DNA from: Ligula intestinalis
Lineage: Eukaryota; Platyhelminthes; Cestoda; Diphyllobothriidea; Diphyllobothriidae
Length of the DNA stretch: 64,000 nucleotides
Reading direction: 5' to 3'
Assembly: GCA_036362985.1 (NCBI GenBank)
Contig: JAYGXS010000001.1
Location: 52,128,061 to 52,192,060, forward strand
The notes beneath the pieces were generated by a model. It had not been told where the DNA came from. It searched no databases and saw only the letters and a list, made by a program, of their open reading frames with translations. Positions 44,186 to 58,700 of this stretch are shown here, piece after piece; the first letter of the stretch is position 1; the number at the start of each line of letters is the position of its first letter. The translations under genes and the position numbers were made by a program.

Positions 44186-46249
44186 TTTGCATCCCTTCGA
44201 GAAATTTACGGCCTTCCTCGAACGGACATACAGCGACAATACGAGTTTTTTTCTCACGCGAAGGTGTGTCCGGTGTCCAGGTTTGGTATTTTGTTATGAT
44301 TCGCGCAATATTTCTCCATCATAGAGCTAAAACTGCGTCGACAATTGTTGTGACCCGCGCCCGGTACTTTTAATTTACACGAACGCCGAACCAAAGACCC
44401 TGTAAGAGAAAGACCAAGATAAGCCTAGGCGGCAAGAGAGAGCGTGTGTTAAATCCAATGATTTGCGCTGACTTGCCATCAGGTGCAAAAATAAAGGAAA
44501 CTATCGCTCGCAGTCGAACGTCGGGTTTGTGTATAGCAGGCAGTCAATAGGTCTTAGCTGTGTTTGGCTCAGTTTTTCTTAGAGACTTGGCAATATTTCT
44601 TGGTATTCCTCTCTTCCCTTTAGGGGGCTTAAGTATATTTAAGTAGCAGCAATCTGCGTTTTAGTGGGTTAATGTTAACAAGTAAAAAACCTTTGGATCG
44701 AATTCTGCCTTATTCAAGATGGCAGTTAAACCTCCTTTTGCCACAGGAAAAATTACGATGATTTTGTATGTTTTTTGAGAGATTTTAGCACTTGTTAATC
44801 GCCGTGCGAGATAAAACTGAATAAGGGGTTCGATTCTAAAAGGCATTCAGAGTGTTATTTCGAATTTTGAACCGTTCATCGTCTGTTGGCTTTTACGGCT
44901 GATATTATTGACTCTAACTTTGCGGGGAACTCTAGATGTTTCGAGTCAGCACGGTTGTAATTCAGTCCCCTAGCAAATGCATGCATTTGGCTGTTGTGAG
45001 ACCTCTCGATGACCGGTTTGCTACATTAAGTAACTCTGGTTTGTGTTAGATTATTTTTTAACGGATATCCATATCTGTTTTAAATTGGCGTTCTTCTTTT
45101 GTTATCCACTGCCAGAACGCGTACCATCGTTTTATTAGGAGATTCAAAGAAGTATGAGCGAAGTATTTTATCGGCAGAAATGTACTAATCACCCCTCCAA
45201 AACATTAAATTTCAGTAATCTAAATTAGACATTGGAAACGAATGCAATATGCATGCTTTGACCTCAACGAAATGATAATTCATATCCTTCGGTTGTTCTT
45301 ATGACGCATTTAATTTCGAAAAACTTTGGCAAAATATTCATCCTTCGGCAACGGTGTAAAAATACTATCTGATCCCCAGTTCCACTTTCGCATTTTGTAA
45401 TTTTTCTTTTGCCTAGCGTATAACAAAACTTAAAGAAATTCATTCAGTCTGATGAATCGGAAAATGGGCATTCGAAGGAGAATAATTCATTGGAATGAGT
45501 TCCCTGAGAAAGGATAACAACCTATATTGCGGCAATTTTTGACAATTTTCGCCAGTTCATCGTCAGACCTGCAGTAAATAATGACAAGTTTCGTACTTAT
45601 AAATTAGGAACATGGGAATTGATGGCATATAAAACACATTCAGAGATCTTATGGGGTGCAAATGTAGTGGCTAAGCCTACAAAACATATAAAAACGTATA
45701 AGAATAGATGCAAAAATACTTCCTAGTGTAGCGCTTACTTGCAGTAACTAAACTACCGCACTACGCTAGTGGAGAAAAGTGGAAAACCGCATAAAAATGA
45801 CAGCGAATGTAAACGATATGATTCACTAGATCCCCACGATCGTTGTTTGCCGTAGTCAGATAATTGACTTGCTGAAGAATTGATTTATAAACGTTGGGAT
45901 CTCAGTTCATCCGTCTAAAGTCGGGATATTTGCAAGGAAAACTCGCGTTCGAATCACAGTCAGGTGATACTGAGCCCAGATATGATCACCGGAGAGTGGT
46001 GTAGTTGACGGGCGAAGATAACAGAGACTATTGAGATGGTATGCTGCAGGGAAAGCAGTAGAGTAAGCATGAAATGCGCAAAACACGTCACATGTGGCGG
46101 TTACCGGAAATGTGTGCATTTTGGGGCACGTTCGGCACAAGGAAAAGTGCATAGCATTTAAACAAAAAATCGCACTAGGTACAAGGACATGCGAAGGACC
46201 TACACACACGGGGTTCGGCTGTGCCGATTCATTTCTTAAATACTATGTA
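44186..46249. other. Intergenic, no gene recognised
   Basis: AT-rich stretch with short open frames only. This includes a 100-codon - strand frame at 45907-46209 without any recognisable domain. No RNA gene is apparent. It forms most of the upstream region of NCAPH. Confidence 0.45.
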
Positions 46250-46312
46250 CCAAGAGGGAGTTCAAAGGCGTTAACCTATATTTCCTTTCGTAAACTTGAC
46301 TTGACTTGACAT
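46250..46312 (+). mobile_element. CR1-like 3' tail fragment
   Basis: TACCAAGAGGGAGTTCAAAGGC followed by TAACCTATATTTCC matches the 3' UTR end of the CR1-like copies at 40741-40800 and 62942-63010. It ends in ACTTGACTTGACTTGAC, a short tandem repeat like the microsatellite tails of CR1-type elements. Only the last 60 bp or so are present, a typical severely 5'-truncated insertion. Confidence 0.75.
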
Positions 46313-46724
46313 AAGGCAGTCGAGGTCCAGCACTTCTTTCAGTGGGTACACGGGATATAATTAAGGTTCCTGTTCAGCAACTCATTACTTATTCTGAGCT
46401 TAGTTCCTAACTTATTATAACAGAATGATAATATGCTTTTCAAAGGTCTACGAAACCAACTTCCAGACGTCACATCCATATGCTGCTTACCGAATACTTA
46501 ATTGCCGGTTCTGCACCCTAAAACGTTTTCTGGCTTGGCAGTTATACACGTTACGGTTTCCAAAATTATATATTTTTCATAAAACAATCAGAAATGTGCA
46601 TTTAATAAAATAAAATCTTTGTAGCCGTCCGAAAAGTTTGGTGACTGTGTTGTTGTTTGTATTGACTCTTTGAAGACTCTTTCTATTTCAAATTTTGTTG
46701 TTGTGGTATTTCGGCGGCGTTTTC

Positions 46725-46726
46725 AG
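46725..46726 (+). promoter_or_regulatory. NCAPH: Candidate (trans-)splice acceptor upstream of NCAPH ATG
   Basis: A GCGTTTTCAG acceptor-like sequence ends 11 nt before the ATG. Flatworms, tapeworms included, add a spliced leader to many mRNAs, so this may be a trans-splice site. It could equally be the end of a 5' UTR intron or chance. Confidence 0.3.
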
Positions 46727-46737
46727 CATTAAGCAAA

Positions 46738-49700
46738 ATGCTTCTCGCCGAGTGGGCTGCGGATTCTCCCTTCGCTAATGGTCAATCTGCATTTACAGAT
46801 GATGCTCGGCTAAAGGGTGCAAATGTTGTCAAAAGTGCTCGCAGGATTAGTTTTGCAAATGAAAATGCTCTGAACATGGCAGTTCGTAAGTCCAGATTTT
46901 GTTGCTGTTCAATTTCTTGTGTCCGTAATTATACATTTTCATGCTGGCTGTCTGGCTAGTTTACATTCACGGACGCTGCAGCGACACATTTGACCTCTTT
47001 TTGTGCCTTTGAACGCTGCGACCACTTTATTTTTTGGCCACTTGTTGACAAGTTGATGAACCTTTTTATGTCATGTTATCCGCTCCATTATTGCGCTGAT
47101 TGCCACATATGTGTTGATTAGGAATTTTAATATGAAGTTACCTCGTTCACATTAAGTTTAGATTTAATTTAGCGATCTTGCCTAATTGCTCTCTGGGAAC
47201 AAAACTTGAGCCAAATAGGCACAAATCACGGACGCTTGCTGCACCTATTTTAAATAAAAATCACAGTACCATGGGTTTTACGAATTCAACCCGTCTGCAT
47301 ACGCACCCTTTTAGTGGTTTTACATTTGCTATAGTTTAACTCGATATTGTATCAGATGAGTAGGCATTTGGAAAGGCCTTATCATCAGTCTAAGAGCCAA
47401 ACTACAATGACCTCGATGTCGTGAACCTGTGGCCGACAAAGTCAGTTCTGTGGTACAGGACAAGTAAAATCGACTAGGATAGAGAATGCATAGTATTGCC
47501 GCGCTCGCTACGTCATTCCAAGTAGTTTTTATAACAAACCATGCAGGCTGCCATTCATGTGGTGGTTTTAAAACTCTGAATGAACAAGGGCCCACCTTGT
47601 GCGCGTAGCACCATCCTCCATTCCGGCACTCCGGTTTCTCGCGCAACGACCAGATCACATGAAGGACACTGGTACTTGTACTTGTAACGGCTGTGATCAT
47701 GCCTGATCTAGCCGGCCTCAATGATGTCACGAACGGTACCTCTCCATGCGTGACGATTGGCGGCGGATCTCGAAAGCTCCACCCAGTCCCTTCTTCAGCG
47801 ACGGAGGCCGAAGATAGAAGGTCCAAGAACTGTTTCCATGTCTTGACGGACGGTGTCTAGCCAAGTCTTAAAGTGCCTTCCTCTTCGACGTTTTCAGGTG
47901 GGCTGCGGTTCCGGGTCGAGGGCAGCATAGGTAAGCTCGTGGGGCGGACGACGGAGAACGTGTCCAAACCATCTCAGTCGCTTTTCTTGAATGGCCGGAG
48001 ATATCCTCGTGATACGATCGCAGCGGATGCGGACTGTCTCATTTGAGATGAAGTCGCTATACTTAACTCGCAGGATCGTCCTTAGGCACTGGTGGTCAAA
48101 GACCTCCAGTCTTCGCTCATCTTCAGCGCGCACAGCCCAGCATTCACATCGATAGAGGAGGACTGACGGGATGGATGCACGGTATGCACGAATCTTCGTG
48201 GCAATGGAGATGTCACGTCGGATCCATAGGCGCTTTCAAAGGATTGAGAAAACCCAGCGAGCAGCATCGATACGGGAGCCAATGTCGTCCTTGCTCTGCC
48301 CATTCGGTAGCAGCCTCGCCCCGAGGTATTTAAAGCGGTCTACTTCTTCAAGTTGATGGCCATTAATCCCCAGGGGTGCCTTTTCCTGGTCAGGGATGCA
48401 GTTCGAGAACAACTTCGTCTTTGCGGAATTTATGGACATGCCTTCCGACATAGCGATCTCATTTAACCGCGACACTACTGTCTGTAGACCATCAAAGTTT
48501 GAGGCTAACAGCGCAATATCATCGGCGTAGTCAAGATCAGTAAGTCGGCGTCCGGGTGCAAGTTCAAAACCGTCCTCTTCATGTAGGGCTTTGCCGAGAA
48601 TCCAGTCAATGACGTAGTCAAACCGAATGGGTGAAAGGACGCAGCCCTGTCGGACACCAGACCGGATATCGAACGACTGAGAGAGATTGTTGTGGACCAG
48701 GACTCGTGCGGTGGTAACCGATAGTAGGCCCTAATCATCGCAATGAGTTTGGTCGACACTCCATCCAGTTCCATTATTCGCCACAGGGACTCACGATGGA
48801 TGGAATCGAATGCGGCGGCAAAGTCGACGAAGCAAACGGCCGTCGGTTGCTGGTAGCTATGGCGGAATTCAAGAGTGCGCCTCAGTATGAATATTTGATC
48901 CGCACATCCACGCCCAGCTCGGAATCCGGCTTGGTTAGGTCGTGTCCTGGAGTCACGTACAGACTGGAAGCGCCTGAGAAGGACAACCGAGAAGATCTTT
49001 GCAGCAACATCGATAAGACTTATGCCACGGTAGCTCTCGCATATTGTCTTATCTCCCTTCTTGTGGACAGGTACAAGGATACCTGAGCCCCAGTCATCGG
49101 GAACGGTCTCATCTCGCCACGCCTGTACAATCACCTCATGGAGCCGAGGAGCCAGGGTGTCGACACAGGACTTGTAGATTTCTGCAGGAATACCGTCCTC
49201 TCCGCACGCCTTGTTGTTGCGTAGCCTCTGCATTGCATCGGTAACTTCGTCTTCGGAAGGGATGTCACACGACACTGCATAGGTAGGAGAGGATTTAAAT
49301 TCCGCTGTGGAGGAGAGGGAGGGTGTGATGGGTTGTTCCTCAAAGTTGAGTAGGTGCTTGAAGTGTTCACGCCAGCGATCGACCTTGGCCGAGTTGTCGG
49401 CAATAAATCCTCCATTCACATCGCGAACAGAATCACAGTGTCTGGGCCTTACCACTAACCTGGCGTATGATTTGGTGCAATTTTCTGGTTTCACCAACAT
49501 TAGAAGCCTGCTCCATAGAAGTTGCCGTTTCGGACTAATACTCCTGCCGGTCATCTTTAGCCGACTTTGCTGTCAGCTTTCTAAGTTGGCGGAAGGAGGC
49601 ATCGTTCCGGGACCTGGCTCGAGTCGTCTCGGCCGATCGCTGCGGGGTTCTTCCGCTGATCCAGCCACTGCGGCGCCGCTGAGTGAACCCGATAATCTTA

Positions 49701-52700
49701 GCTGCCCCATAGATGGATGCCTTCAGTGATGGCCACTTTCTAATGCCCTCGTTGTCAGCCTGGGTATACGATGGGACTGGATTTCTGTGCTTAGAGCCTC
49801 GGTAGTGTTGGTTTGCCGGAGCTTTGCGACATCAAGGCGTCTCGCACGTGGCAGTTTGGGCACAGATGAGAGGTGAACCTTCAGGCGCGTGCGAACGAGA
49901 ACATGGTCAGACCCGTGGACGTTACCAGTTTCGGCACCTCGCATCGACCTGCTATCGTGGACCCAGCTGCGAAACCGTGAACCAACTAGAATGTAATCGA
50001 TCTGACTGGCAGTACGGCCATCGTTCGAATACTAAGTCAGTAGATGTTTGTGACGATGCTGAAAGCATGTGTTGGTAACAAACAGTCGCTTCTGTTCGGC
50101 AAACTGCAGCATCCTCTCACCATTGTCCGTTCGAGAGCCAAGCCCAAAACGACCAAGAAGGTGGCTGTTTGTCGGGTCACCGGGCCCAGTCTGGTCATTC
50201 CAGTCCCCGGCAACAATTAGCAGATCTCGGCGAGGGAGTCGTTCGGCTAGCTCCTGCAGCTGCGAGTAGAAAATATCGTTCTCTTGCTGCTCAGCCGCCG
50301 ACGTAGGTGCATACACAGATACGACCAAGATGTTCGTAAAAATGGCCTTTTAGTCGAACATAGGCCATTCGGTCGTTGACTGGTTCCCATGCTAGTAGTG
50401 CACGGTTAGCTTCTTCCGAGATGGCAATAGCCACACCGTGTCTACCAGATGAGTCACTCGGATCGCTGTGATGCAAGGTGAAATTAGAATCGACCCCCGG
50501 GATTTTGATTTCTCGGGCGCCTGAGTCGGGGAGTCAAACCTCTGACAAGCAACAAACACCCACGTGATATTCATGGAGACTGTGCGCTGTCAAACTTTGA
50601 GTACCAGGTTCCAGAAATGTTCGCACATTCCAGCATCCAATACCAACAGTCCGTTTTTTGTTTAGCATTCCAGCTTGCACATTATTCGCCCGCACCACCG
50701 GACAATGGTTGCGGAGCGCGTCGCTTCCCGCGGACGCCGTAGCAGTGGTCGTAGTAAGGTAAAGAGACATCATAAGTTTTTTTGGGAATTTTGAATACAG
50801 GCGGGTCCCCAACGGCCGCTCGGATTCTTTGTTCGAGGTTGTCTCCTCTAGCACTTTGGCTCAATAACCTAACCACAAGGCAGTGGTGTTGGTGGCAAGC
50901 AAACCTATTTAATGGCGGTTCACGCTCGCCATGTCACAGTGTCGTCATTGGGCCTTGCGGCATTTTATAAGGCAGTCGGTGCGCCAGACCTAAGCCCACC
51001 GCGCCCTGGTAACACTGTCGCTGCTGCGTCCGCGACTGCTTATTCGCCAGACCCGGGAGCCTGCTCATTTCGCAGCTTACCTTCACTGAAGGCCGCGCCA
51101 GGTAGCCTGCAGCTTGGCTAACGGGTAACCCGCCTTCATCTGGACACGCCTATCGACAGCCAGAGGCATGTCAACAAGGATCTTTCTGCTGCACTATTCA
51201 GTGTAGGAATATTGGCCGCCTTCATCTGAAGGACACGCCCATCGACAGCCCGAGGCTCGTCAACAAGGATCTTTCTGCCACACTATTCAGTGTAGGAATA
51301 TTGGCCGCATCAATTGCAAATTTAGAAAAATCCCAGAGACTCAGTTACATTGCATCGGTGAAGCTTTGTTCTGATCACAGTAATTTCGACGCCAGCTTGG
51401 TCTAAGCTATCAATGCCAATGCGGGAGCAAAATATGTAGTCTCGGCTCCCAGTATCTGAGTCATCATTTGATAGCACAACTTTAGGGGGGTAAACAACGT
51501 CCCCATCTGCGTAGTTAGGTGTATTTTTTGGTCCAATAAGCAGGTTTTTCCAAACCTTGGCACGTCGATTTCACAATCGTTGCCTCATTTTATGTTGTTG
51601 ACTTCATGCCGACCTTAGTATGCAATCACTGAGGTTTGATATATCACAGCAGCCATGGAAATCATGCAGCTATATCGATCACACACTGGTGCAGCTTTGG
51701 CCTGCATAATCACTTGCCGACGGCAGTAACAGCTCAATAAGTTTCATGTGTATTTCGATGTGTCGTCCATAAAAAATCTTTAGCTACCAGCATGCCAGGT
51801 TTCGTTGGTACCGCTTAATCCCTGAAACCTACGAGACATTGTCAGAAAATAAGTTATGCACGTTAAAGAGGAACCGGATATTTAAATTTACGTGCTTACA
51901 CTATAATCGTCGTTTAGAGTGCAGGCGCTATAACGTCCGACCCACAGCTTTTGTCAAAGCAGTTGATTCGCGAAAACGGTCCCGTCTGCCTGCCTCAAAC
52001 TAGCCGCACTAGTAACTGCTGCATTGGTTGCGTGTTGTATTGCTGTATAGAGCATGATGAACAATGCGGTTAAATATGAGAGACGGGGGGAGGGCATAGA
52101 CCAGTAAGAATTCAAAACTGTGACGCCGCGATGCTCGAAGATTCATCGGGTTACCTACCTTGCATTTTAGAGTTATCTGCCTTAAGAAAACACCATTTTA
52201 TTATACTAACGGCATTTTTGTCCATATCAAACAAAGGTACATTTCACACCAGGTATAATTTTTGAGCTGCACAATCAAAAATTCAGGACTTTTAAACATG
52301 ATTCCTCGCAGTTTTTCCTTACAGTTTTTAAACTCCTTAAACGTCAGTCCTTCATTCCCGCTTACTTGCTTAGGTACTTATACATGTGCTTTTTTATGCA
52401 GTCCAGCTAACGCGTATTCAGGTCCGCAGTTATTCAAGTACGACCCCATGACGCATTTTATTGGATCAGTTACCGCCCCATCACCACGCACCTCAAATTC
52501 CCAACCATATCCAACCGAGATGCGGCCGACAAAATTGGCTTGTCGTTTGAGCAGCTCGCTAATTTCCACTATCATGGACGTGCTGTTAGCAATTCAGTTC
52601 TTATTTTTTCCCGACTGCTTGACCTGACCTAGTAAAATCACGAGTAACAAGTATTGTCAATTCAATTCATCAATAATAAAAGAGAACATTGCCTAACGAA

Positions 52701-55700
52701 ACAGTTTTCCACAATTTCTTTCGTTTACATAATAGAACTACTTTTTGGAATGTTCCTATTCAGTTTCTTTGCGCTTTTTGATACTACATGACGCTTGTGT
52801 CCTACCCTCTGTTTCTTGACGTGACCAAATGATAAATTCAGGCCCAGCCACGTAAGTTTTTCATTATGTATCCTTGATATTTCCTTGGGCTTACGTATCA
52901 TTTTGTTTTATCCGAAGGAGGGTTTGACGTGCTTGCGCTTATGAATCCAAGTATACGAAGGACTCGATTTTTAATTAAGTACATATGTGTGTAAGCAATG
53001 AGTCGAAAGTTTAACTATTCTTGGGAGGTTTAACATGTCAGATAGTCAAGAATGAGCGCTGCCCAATAATCTTAAAATATCATAAACGTTATGTCTCGAT
53101 AGCTCCCATTGGAAGCAGGATGTGTGCGGTTTCAAAATTGCGGGATCGAGACAGATTTAAACATTTTTTTTTTACACTACCAAACTTCAACTGGAGAGGG
53201 GCAGTTTTCGAAGTCATTAAATTTTTGTTATATTTACTTCGGTAACCCAATCGAAGTGCACATTAGGTGTGTTGGTCCCTAACACAACTTTTACACTTCC
53301 TTGCCTGTTATTTTGTTTAAATGTCAGTAAACTGACTGTCCTTCCATTTACCGCTACTTTCCATAGAAAACAACGATGAAATTGAACGACGCGCCCGACG
53401 CCGTTCACGCCTTCTGGAGCCGCACCCTGAAGTAGTTAATAGTCCATCCCACGATGCGGCTCGTAGGGCCAACGCAACTACCACTCATTTTATGCCGAAG
53501 GCTGAAGTTGGAGAGCATTACGGGAATTGCATTCGTTTGGCCGCTGAAAACAAGATTACCTATAAGAATGCTTTTGACTTGCATCTTATTGATTTTATGG
53601 GCGAAATGATTAAGAAGGAAGATTTCACCAGTTTTCGGGTACGTTTACTTTCGTCTTTGTCTTTTGTTGCATTCTTAAAATCTCAAAATAACAGGAAGAC
53701 CATATTTCAGTCTTGTGTTTACTAACCAGTCAAATTTATGTCAAGAAATAACTATCAGCTCGCCCACCTACTTTAGACTGGGTGGACGTTAGTTTGCTTA
53801 TGATATCCGCCATAATTCACCTATTACTGAGAACAACTCCTTTCGTTTACTTTTTGCTCTTGCTGAACACATATCACATGTAGTAGACTGGTCAGGCTTC
53901 TAAAATGAAATGCCTCTGTATTCTCGATCCATGAACGACAGTAAAAGCCGTTCAGTTTAGAATAATTCTCGAGATGTTTATAAAAGCGGCCGTTTTTGGT
54001 AATCTTCCTAAATCTTCAGAGTAGACTCCGTTGTCGATGGCTCTTAACTCAAAGGGTATTTCTACACAGTCGTAAGCTTACCTAAACATAACTCCTAACC
54101 GAAAGAAATAGACTTTTATATCAAGAGCTTGTAGTAAGTTGTATATTAGAAAGCTAGTCGCTCTATTCTGCGTTTTTACTTGAAAGTGCCTTCCGATAAT
54201 CATTTGTGGATGAATTCCAATATTATTCGTCTTCTGAAATAAGGCAAAAGTAAATTGGAGTAGAACGCATCATACTTACCTTTATCTAGTTTTCAATTCC
54301 AAGTGTTAAGTATCAGACCAGAAGAGTCATCTTTAGTCAATAGACGCCTTTCAGCTCTTTCAAAGCACTGTTCTCTTATAAACGGGCTATATTTTGCCCC
54401 TGTTTATATTAAGATCTTCAGGCGATCTGCCCTGTACTCCCTTCGTTTCTGAGTTACTGGTTGACCGTCAATAAACTACCGAAAACAACATCTTCGGCTG
54501 TGCACAAATCCGTTTAACAGACACAAATTGGAACCTTTGGCCAGTCTGTTCTACGACCCTCATCTAAGCCTACGAATTAGCTTCATAATGAAGGAGTCAT
54601 CGCAAACTTCTTTTTCAATGTTTGACTGCACTCGTTTATACACGACTTGCATGCGAAAGCGTTACCCTTTTATTATCAGTGTGTTTATCCACATCTTACC
54701 TTAGCTGGTTTACGCGGACAGGGAAGCTGATCTGCTAATTGGTGACAGCTGCTTTCTCAGGAGGCTCCTTGTTTAGACCATTGCGTTCTCTTAATACAAA
54801 CACACATGGTTGCTCATATATCAAACGAGAATTTCCACCTAGTAGGCCTAGCCTTTTGCTGATAATACAAAGCATATTCTGTGTAAGATTAGGGCTCTTC
54901 CGGATTTGCGTTTGACTGACTACATTTACAAAGCCCACATCGTTACCTACTGGTCTTCGGAATTCCATACCACGTTGATGTTCTGTTCCAAATACGTTAA
55001 GACAGTAGAGCTTACAGTTCGGACTTACTCCCGACATTTTGACCATTAAATGACTAAGTCCAACGTTACCGCAAAAGATGGATCCAACGGCAACTTGTCC
55101 ATGGTTTGTTTATGCCGAAGCATCTACCTACTTTACTCTTCCCAATCTCATTGTCCTTCGATGGCAGAATGAAGTCAAGACGGTCGGTGGAAATGGTCAC
55201 AGTGGTTGAAAAAGCTAGGTAGCCCTTCTATGCGTGTCACACACAACCCGCGCCCTACTATACTTGTTATGCCACATTTTGAGATCATATGCTGAAGGGC
55301 CATATTATAAAGGTCTATTGTAACGTTATCCTCTGCCCCAAAATGCACAGAGTTACTATGTCAGTTTACAAACTTAAAAGCGACGACTGCTGAGGCGTCA
55401 TGATAGGTTCCACTGCGTCAGACTACCCATCCATTTACTTTAACTTGACCAGTAATGGTGTCCTTAACTTACGTAATAGCAATTTATGTCTTAACCGTTA
55501 AAAGTGCATGCGATTCCATTTCTTAAGTTATCTACAGTAACCTTTTCTACAGATGGCCAGCTCCTCCCTTGACGCCAGTGCCAAGATTTATGCTGGCCGA
55601 GTCGACGCCGTGCATCAGGAAACCTACAAGGTGTTGACTGGCCTGGGTCGATCTGATTCCAAGAAACCGCCAACGGAAGCAGACGCTAGAGATCCCGATG

Positions 55701-58700
55701 ATGAAGATGAACAACCAGACAACGTGGATGGTGATTCTAAAGCCAAAGCGAGAGAGAAGAAACGGTCGGCCAGTTCCAAAAATGTCATAATTACCTCTCT
55801 GAATAAAATCCGCGCAAAAGTCAAAGCATCGGACGCCGATGTAAGTCTGTTGCATCTGTTTGGAATTATTTAGGTTTACCTCTATACGTCTATACCTACT
55901 CATTTCTTTATTATCTATGGGTAGTAATTTCTTCCTATTGACACTCTTTCGTGTGGGCTGTACACAAAAGTACTAATTTACTAAAGCCGCCTGCTCCCGT
56001 TATTCCAGAGCACACGGGTCCTCATAAAGGGATTTCAGACCTTTATCATACTGGCCATCGTGTTCACCTTAGGGAGGATGTGATGCTAAACAGTGAGAGT
56101 AGCAAATTAAACATTGATTGTACTCGCACTTGCGGTAGCTGATCGTCAGGCAGACAAAGTTACTTTGCAGATTGATCAACCTCATGCGCGTCCACGAAAG
56201 CTGGATTCACCGCATTATTGCCTGACCACTGTGGCCATCATTGCCAGCCTTGCCACCGCGACCATCTCTACAGCTGCCGTCCTATCCTGTCCATACTGGC
56301 CACGCACATAAGTCTGCTCGTTCACTTGAGAATCCATCACATCGAGACTGGCAAACCACTACCAAGAGCACTGGAATACGGCCACCGCACCCAATTCAAC
56401 TGCTCACACTACCTACGCACATCAACTTATTGCCTGGGCCTATTCGATCACATGCGCTTCTATGAAAATCTACGGTAGAACACCGCCCGTCGTACCACAT
56501 CCAAATCTCCACACCAGCATCTAAACCACACAGAAAACACGTCAGATATCAAACACCACTTGCACACAATTAGAGCCTCTCACGTTACAGAGAAGTATGT
56601 CCTTTGACCCCTTATCCGTCTGGTTTCTTTGCTATATGCGTAATCGGAGCTTGGGAATCTCACAGTATACTAAGCCGTGAATTTGGAAGGTTATCAACCG
56701 ATGGGACAATTCAAACCTCGTAGTATGTTCACTGCGTGTTTGTGTGACATGGTCGACTGGTTAACTGAGAGTCCGGCGGCAGTGACTCCTTCCTCATGTA
56801 GTTTGAATGACATTCCCTCAGTGGAATCTGATTCGATGTGCTGGCACACTTAGGTGTGAAGTCGCCGCGTCAGCCACCTGCGCCTTCTCCGACGTCCGGT
56901 CTTCTTGACTTGGTCCCGAGACAGCCCTGGCGGGAAAGAGTGCAGTAGATGCAGCGCAAGTCTACTCTCCTTTTAATATGATTCACACCCTGCTGTGGTG
57001 CACACACTAGACCTCGTCGGATACAACTGTCATTATGCAGTTAGCAGCGGTGAGCGCATTTTCTGTCGACTGCATGTCTTAACACGTGCTGTATACCGTT
57101 GCCCTGTTGGTCTTCGCCCAGAGATTGCTTTTTGGAGGTGCACTGCAATTAATGTGACTAGCTGCACTCTTGGTCCCACGGCTTCTTCACCCAACCTCAA
57201 TACTGCTTCCTTTTTCAACAGTGGCCACAACTTCCAGTCGAAATCCGAAACATACTTTTGCATATTCTGACTTATTTTTACACTAGATCGTTTTATTATC
57301 CAGAAATTTTGACAGTTGCTGTTTGCGACCCAGTAGGGATGAATTGCGAATGGGACACGATTGGAGGAGCTCGAACTTTATTTACCCAAATTTTTGGATT
57401 ATAACTCGAATTTAGCAAGTCATTCTCACAAAAGCTACGTATGTTTATTGATCCGCTTGATGAGAAGTTTCGCGACATGGACCAATCGAATCTGACAAGA
57501 GATCGATAGCCACAGTGCGTGCTTTTATGGCAGCAGCGTGACAGCTAGCACAGATGCCTCTCTGGGCGATGACTAATCGTGGTCATGGAAGCATTCCGAA
57601 CAGGGTTAGACAAAATGGTGCGATGGCGTCAGTTTGATGGCGTCCCCTACCATTTCACGACTACAGATAAATACTTTCTATAGGGCCTGTCTTTCGGACA
57701 AATTCTAGCTCAAGTACTCATTCGTTTGCAGAAGTTTTACAAAGTCTTTCGATCAAGTAAGTCCTACTCTATTGGACTCTATTGCAGACGTTACTAAAAC
57801 CGCCACCGCTGTTGCTCTGTCTGAGGTCCGGCTGCAAATTGGCTTGTCAAATGGTGGATAAAATCCGACCAAATATTGTAGAGGAGGTATTTGCACCATT
57901 ATTATCAACAGCCAAAATATCGTAAGAAAGCTAGTAGCTATTCGTCAATTTTTTGCTTATCCGCCTCGACCTTAATGAACAATGAGACTTTGTTTTATTT
58001 TGTAGAGTGTACACTATTGACATTCTTTATGGCTAAAACAGCAGCGTTACCTTTCATTATAACGCCCAACGGCACTCCTTCCTTTTTCAGGTTGATCCCC
58101 TCTTTCAGCAACAGGCTGTCGCCTACGACGAAGGCGGAACTGTGGAACTCCGCCTAAACCGCTTGCGTACTCACTCGAAATACAGTGAATTACTCCAGGA
58201 CTCAAATACCCCTCTTTTCCGGCAGTCTGACGCCTCCTTAACATGCTTTACCCGTCCTTACAATATATCCGGTCATCTCGAGTCTCGATACTTGGAGGAA
58301 CCACTGTCTTTTACTTTTGACAGTTTCTCCTTCCTCAATCCAACTCAGTCACAAGATGATGCCGCTCCTTTAAGTCCTATATTTCCACGAGACAACTCGG
58401 TTGGTTCCGTGACCCCTACCCCCATGGCGCTGGCCTCTCCAGATCACTTAACTGACTATCGCCCGGGCAATGACGATGATGATGATGACGCCGGTCCGAT
58501 GGAGGTTACTAAAGTTGAGGAAGAAGAACAAATCGTCCAGCACGCAAGCGAGCCTTCTTCTAAGGCTGTAGCTGTCAGTGAACAGTCTTCCACTCCTGGC
58601 GATGGAGAGGTTTTCGTATCAAGCCTAAAGTCCATGCTGACAGTTCATCTAGAAAACTTTGGTCAGATCAATGATGGCATTCTGGGCCTTTGGGCAGGTC

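Noticed and set aside
52262..52627. 121-codon + frame and overlapping 65-codon - frame in NCAPH intron 1
   Set aside because: Both strands are open, nothing is recognisable, and the - strand frame's donor-like GTATAAGT alone is not enough to call an exon.
56101..56210. ADRQADK...IDQ reading considered as the missing NCAPH residues
   Set aside because: Similarity is only a few residues, and suitable splice sites in phase were not convincing.
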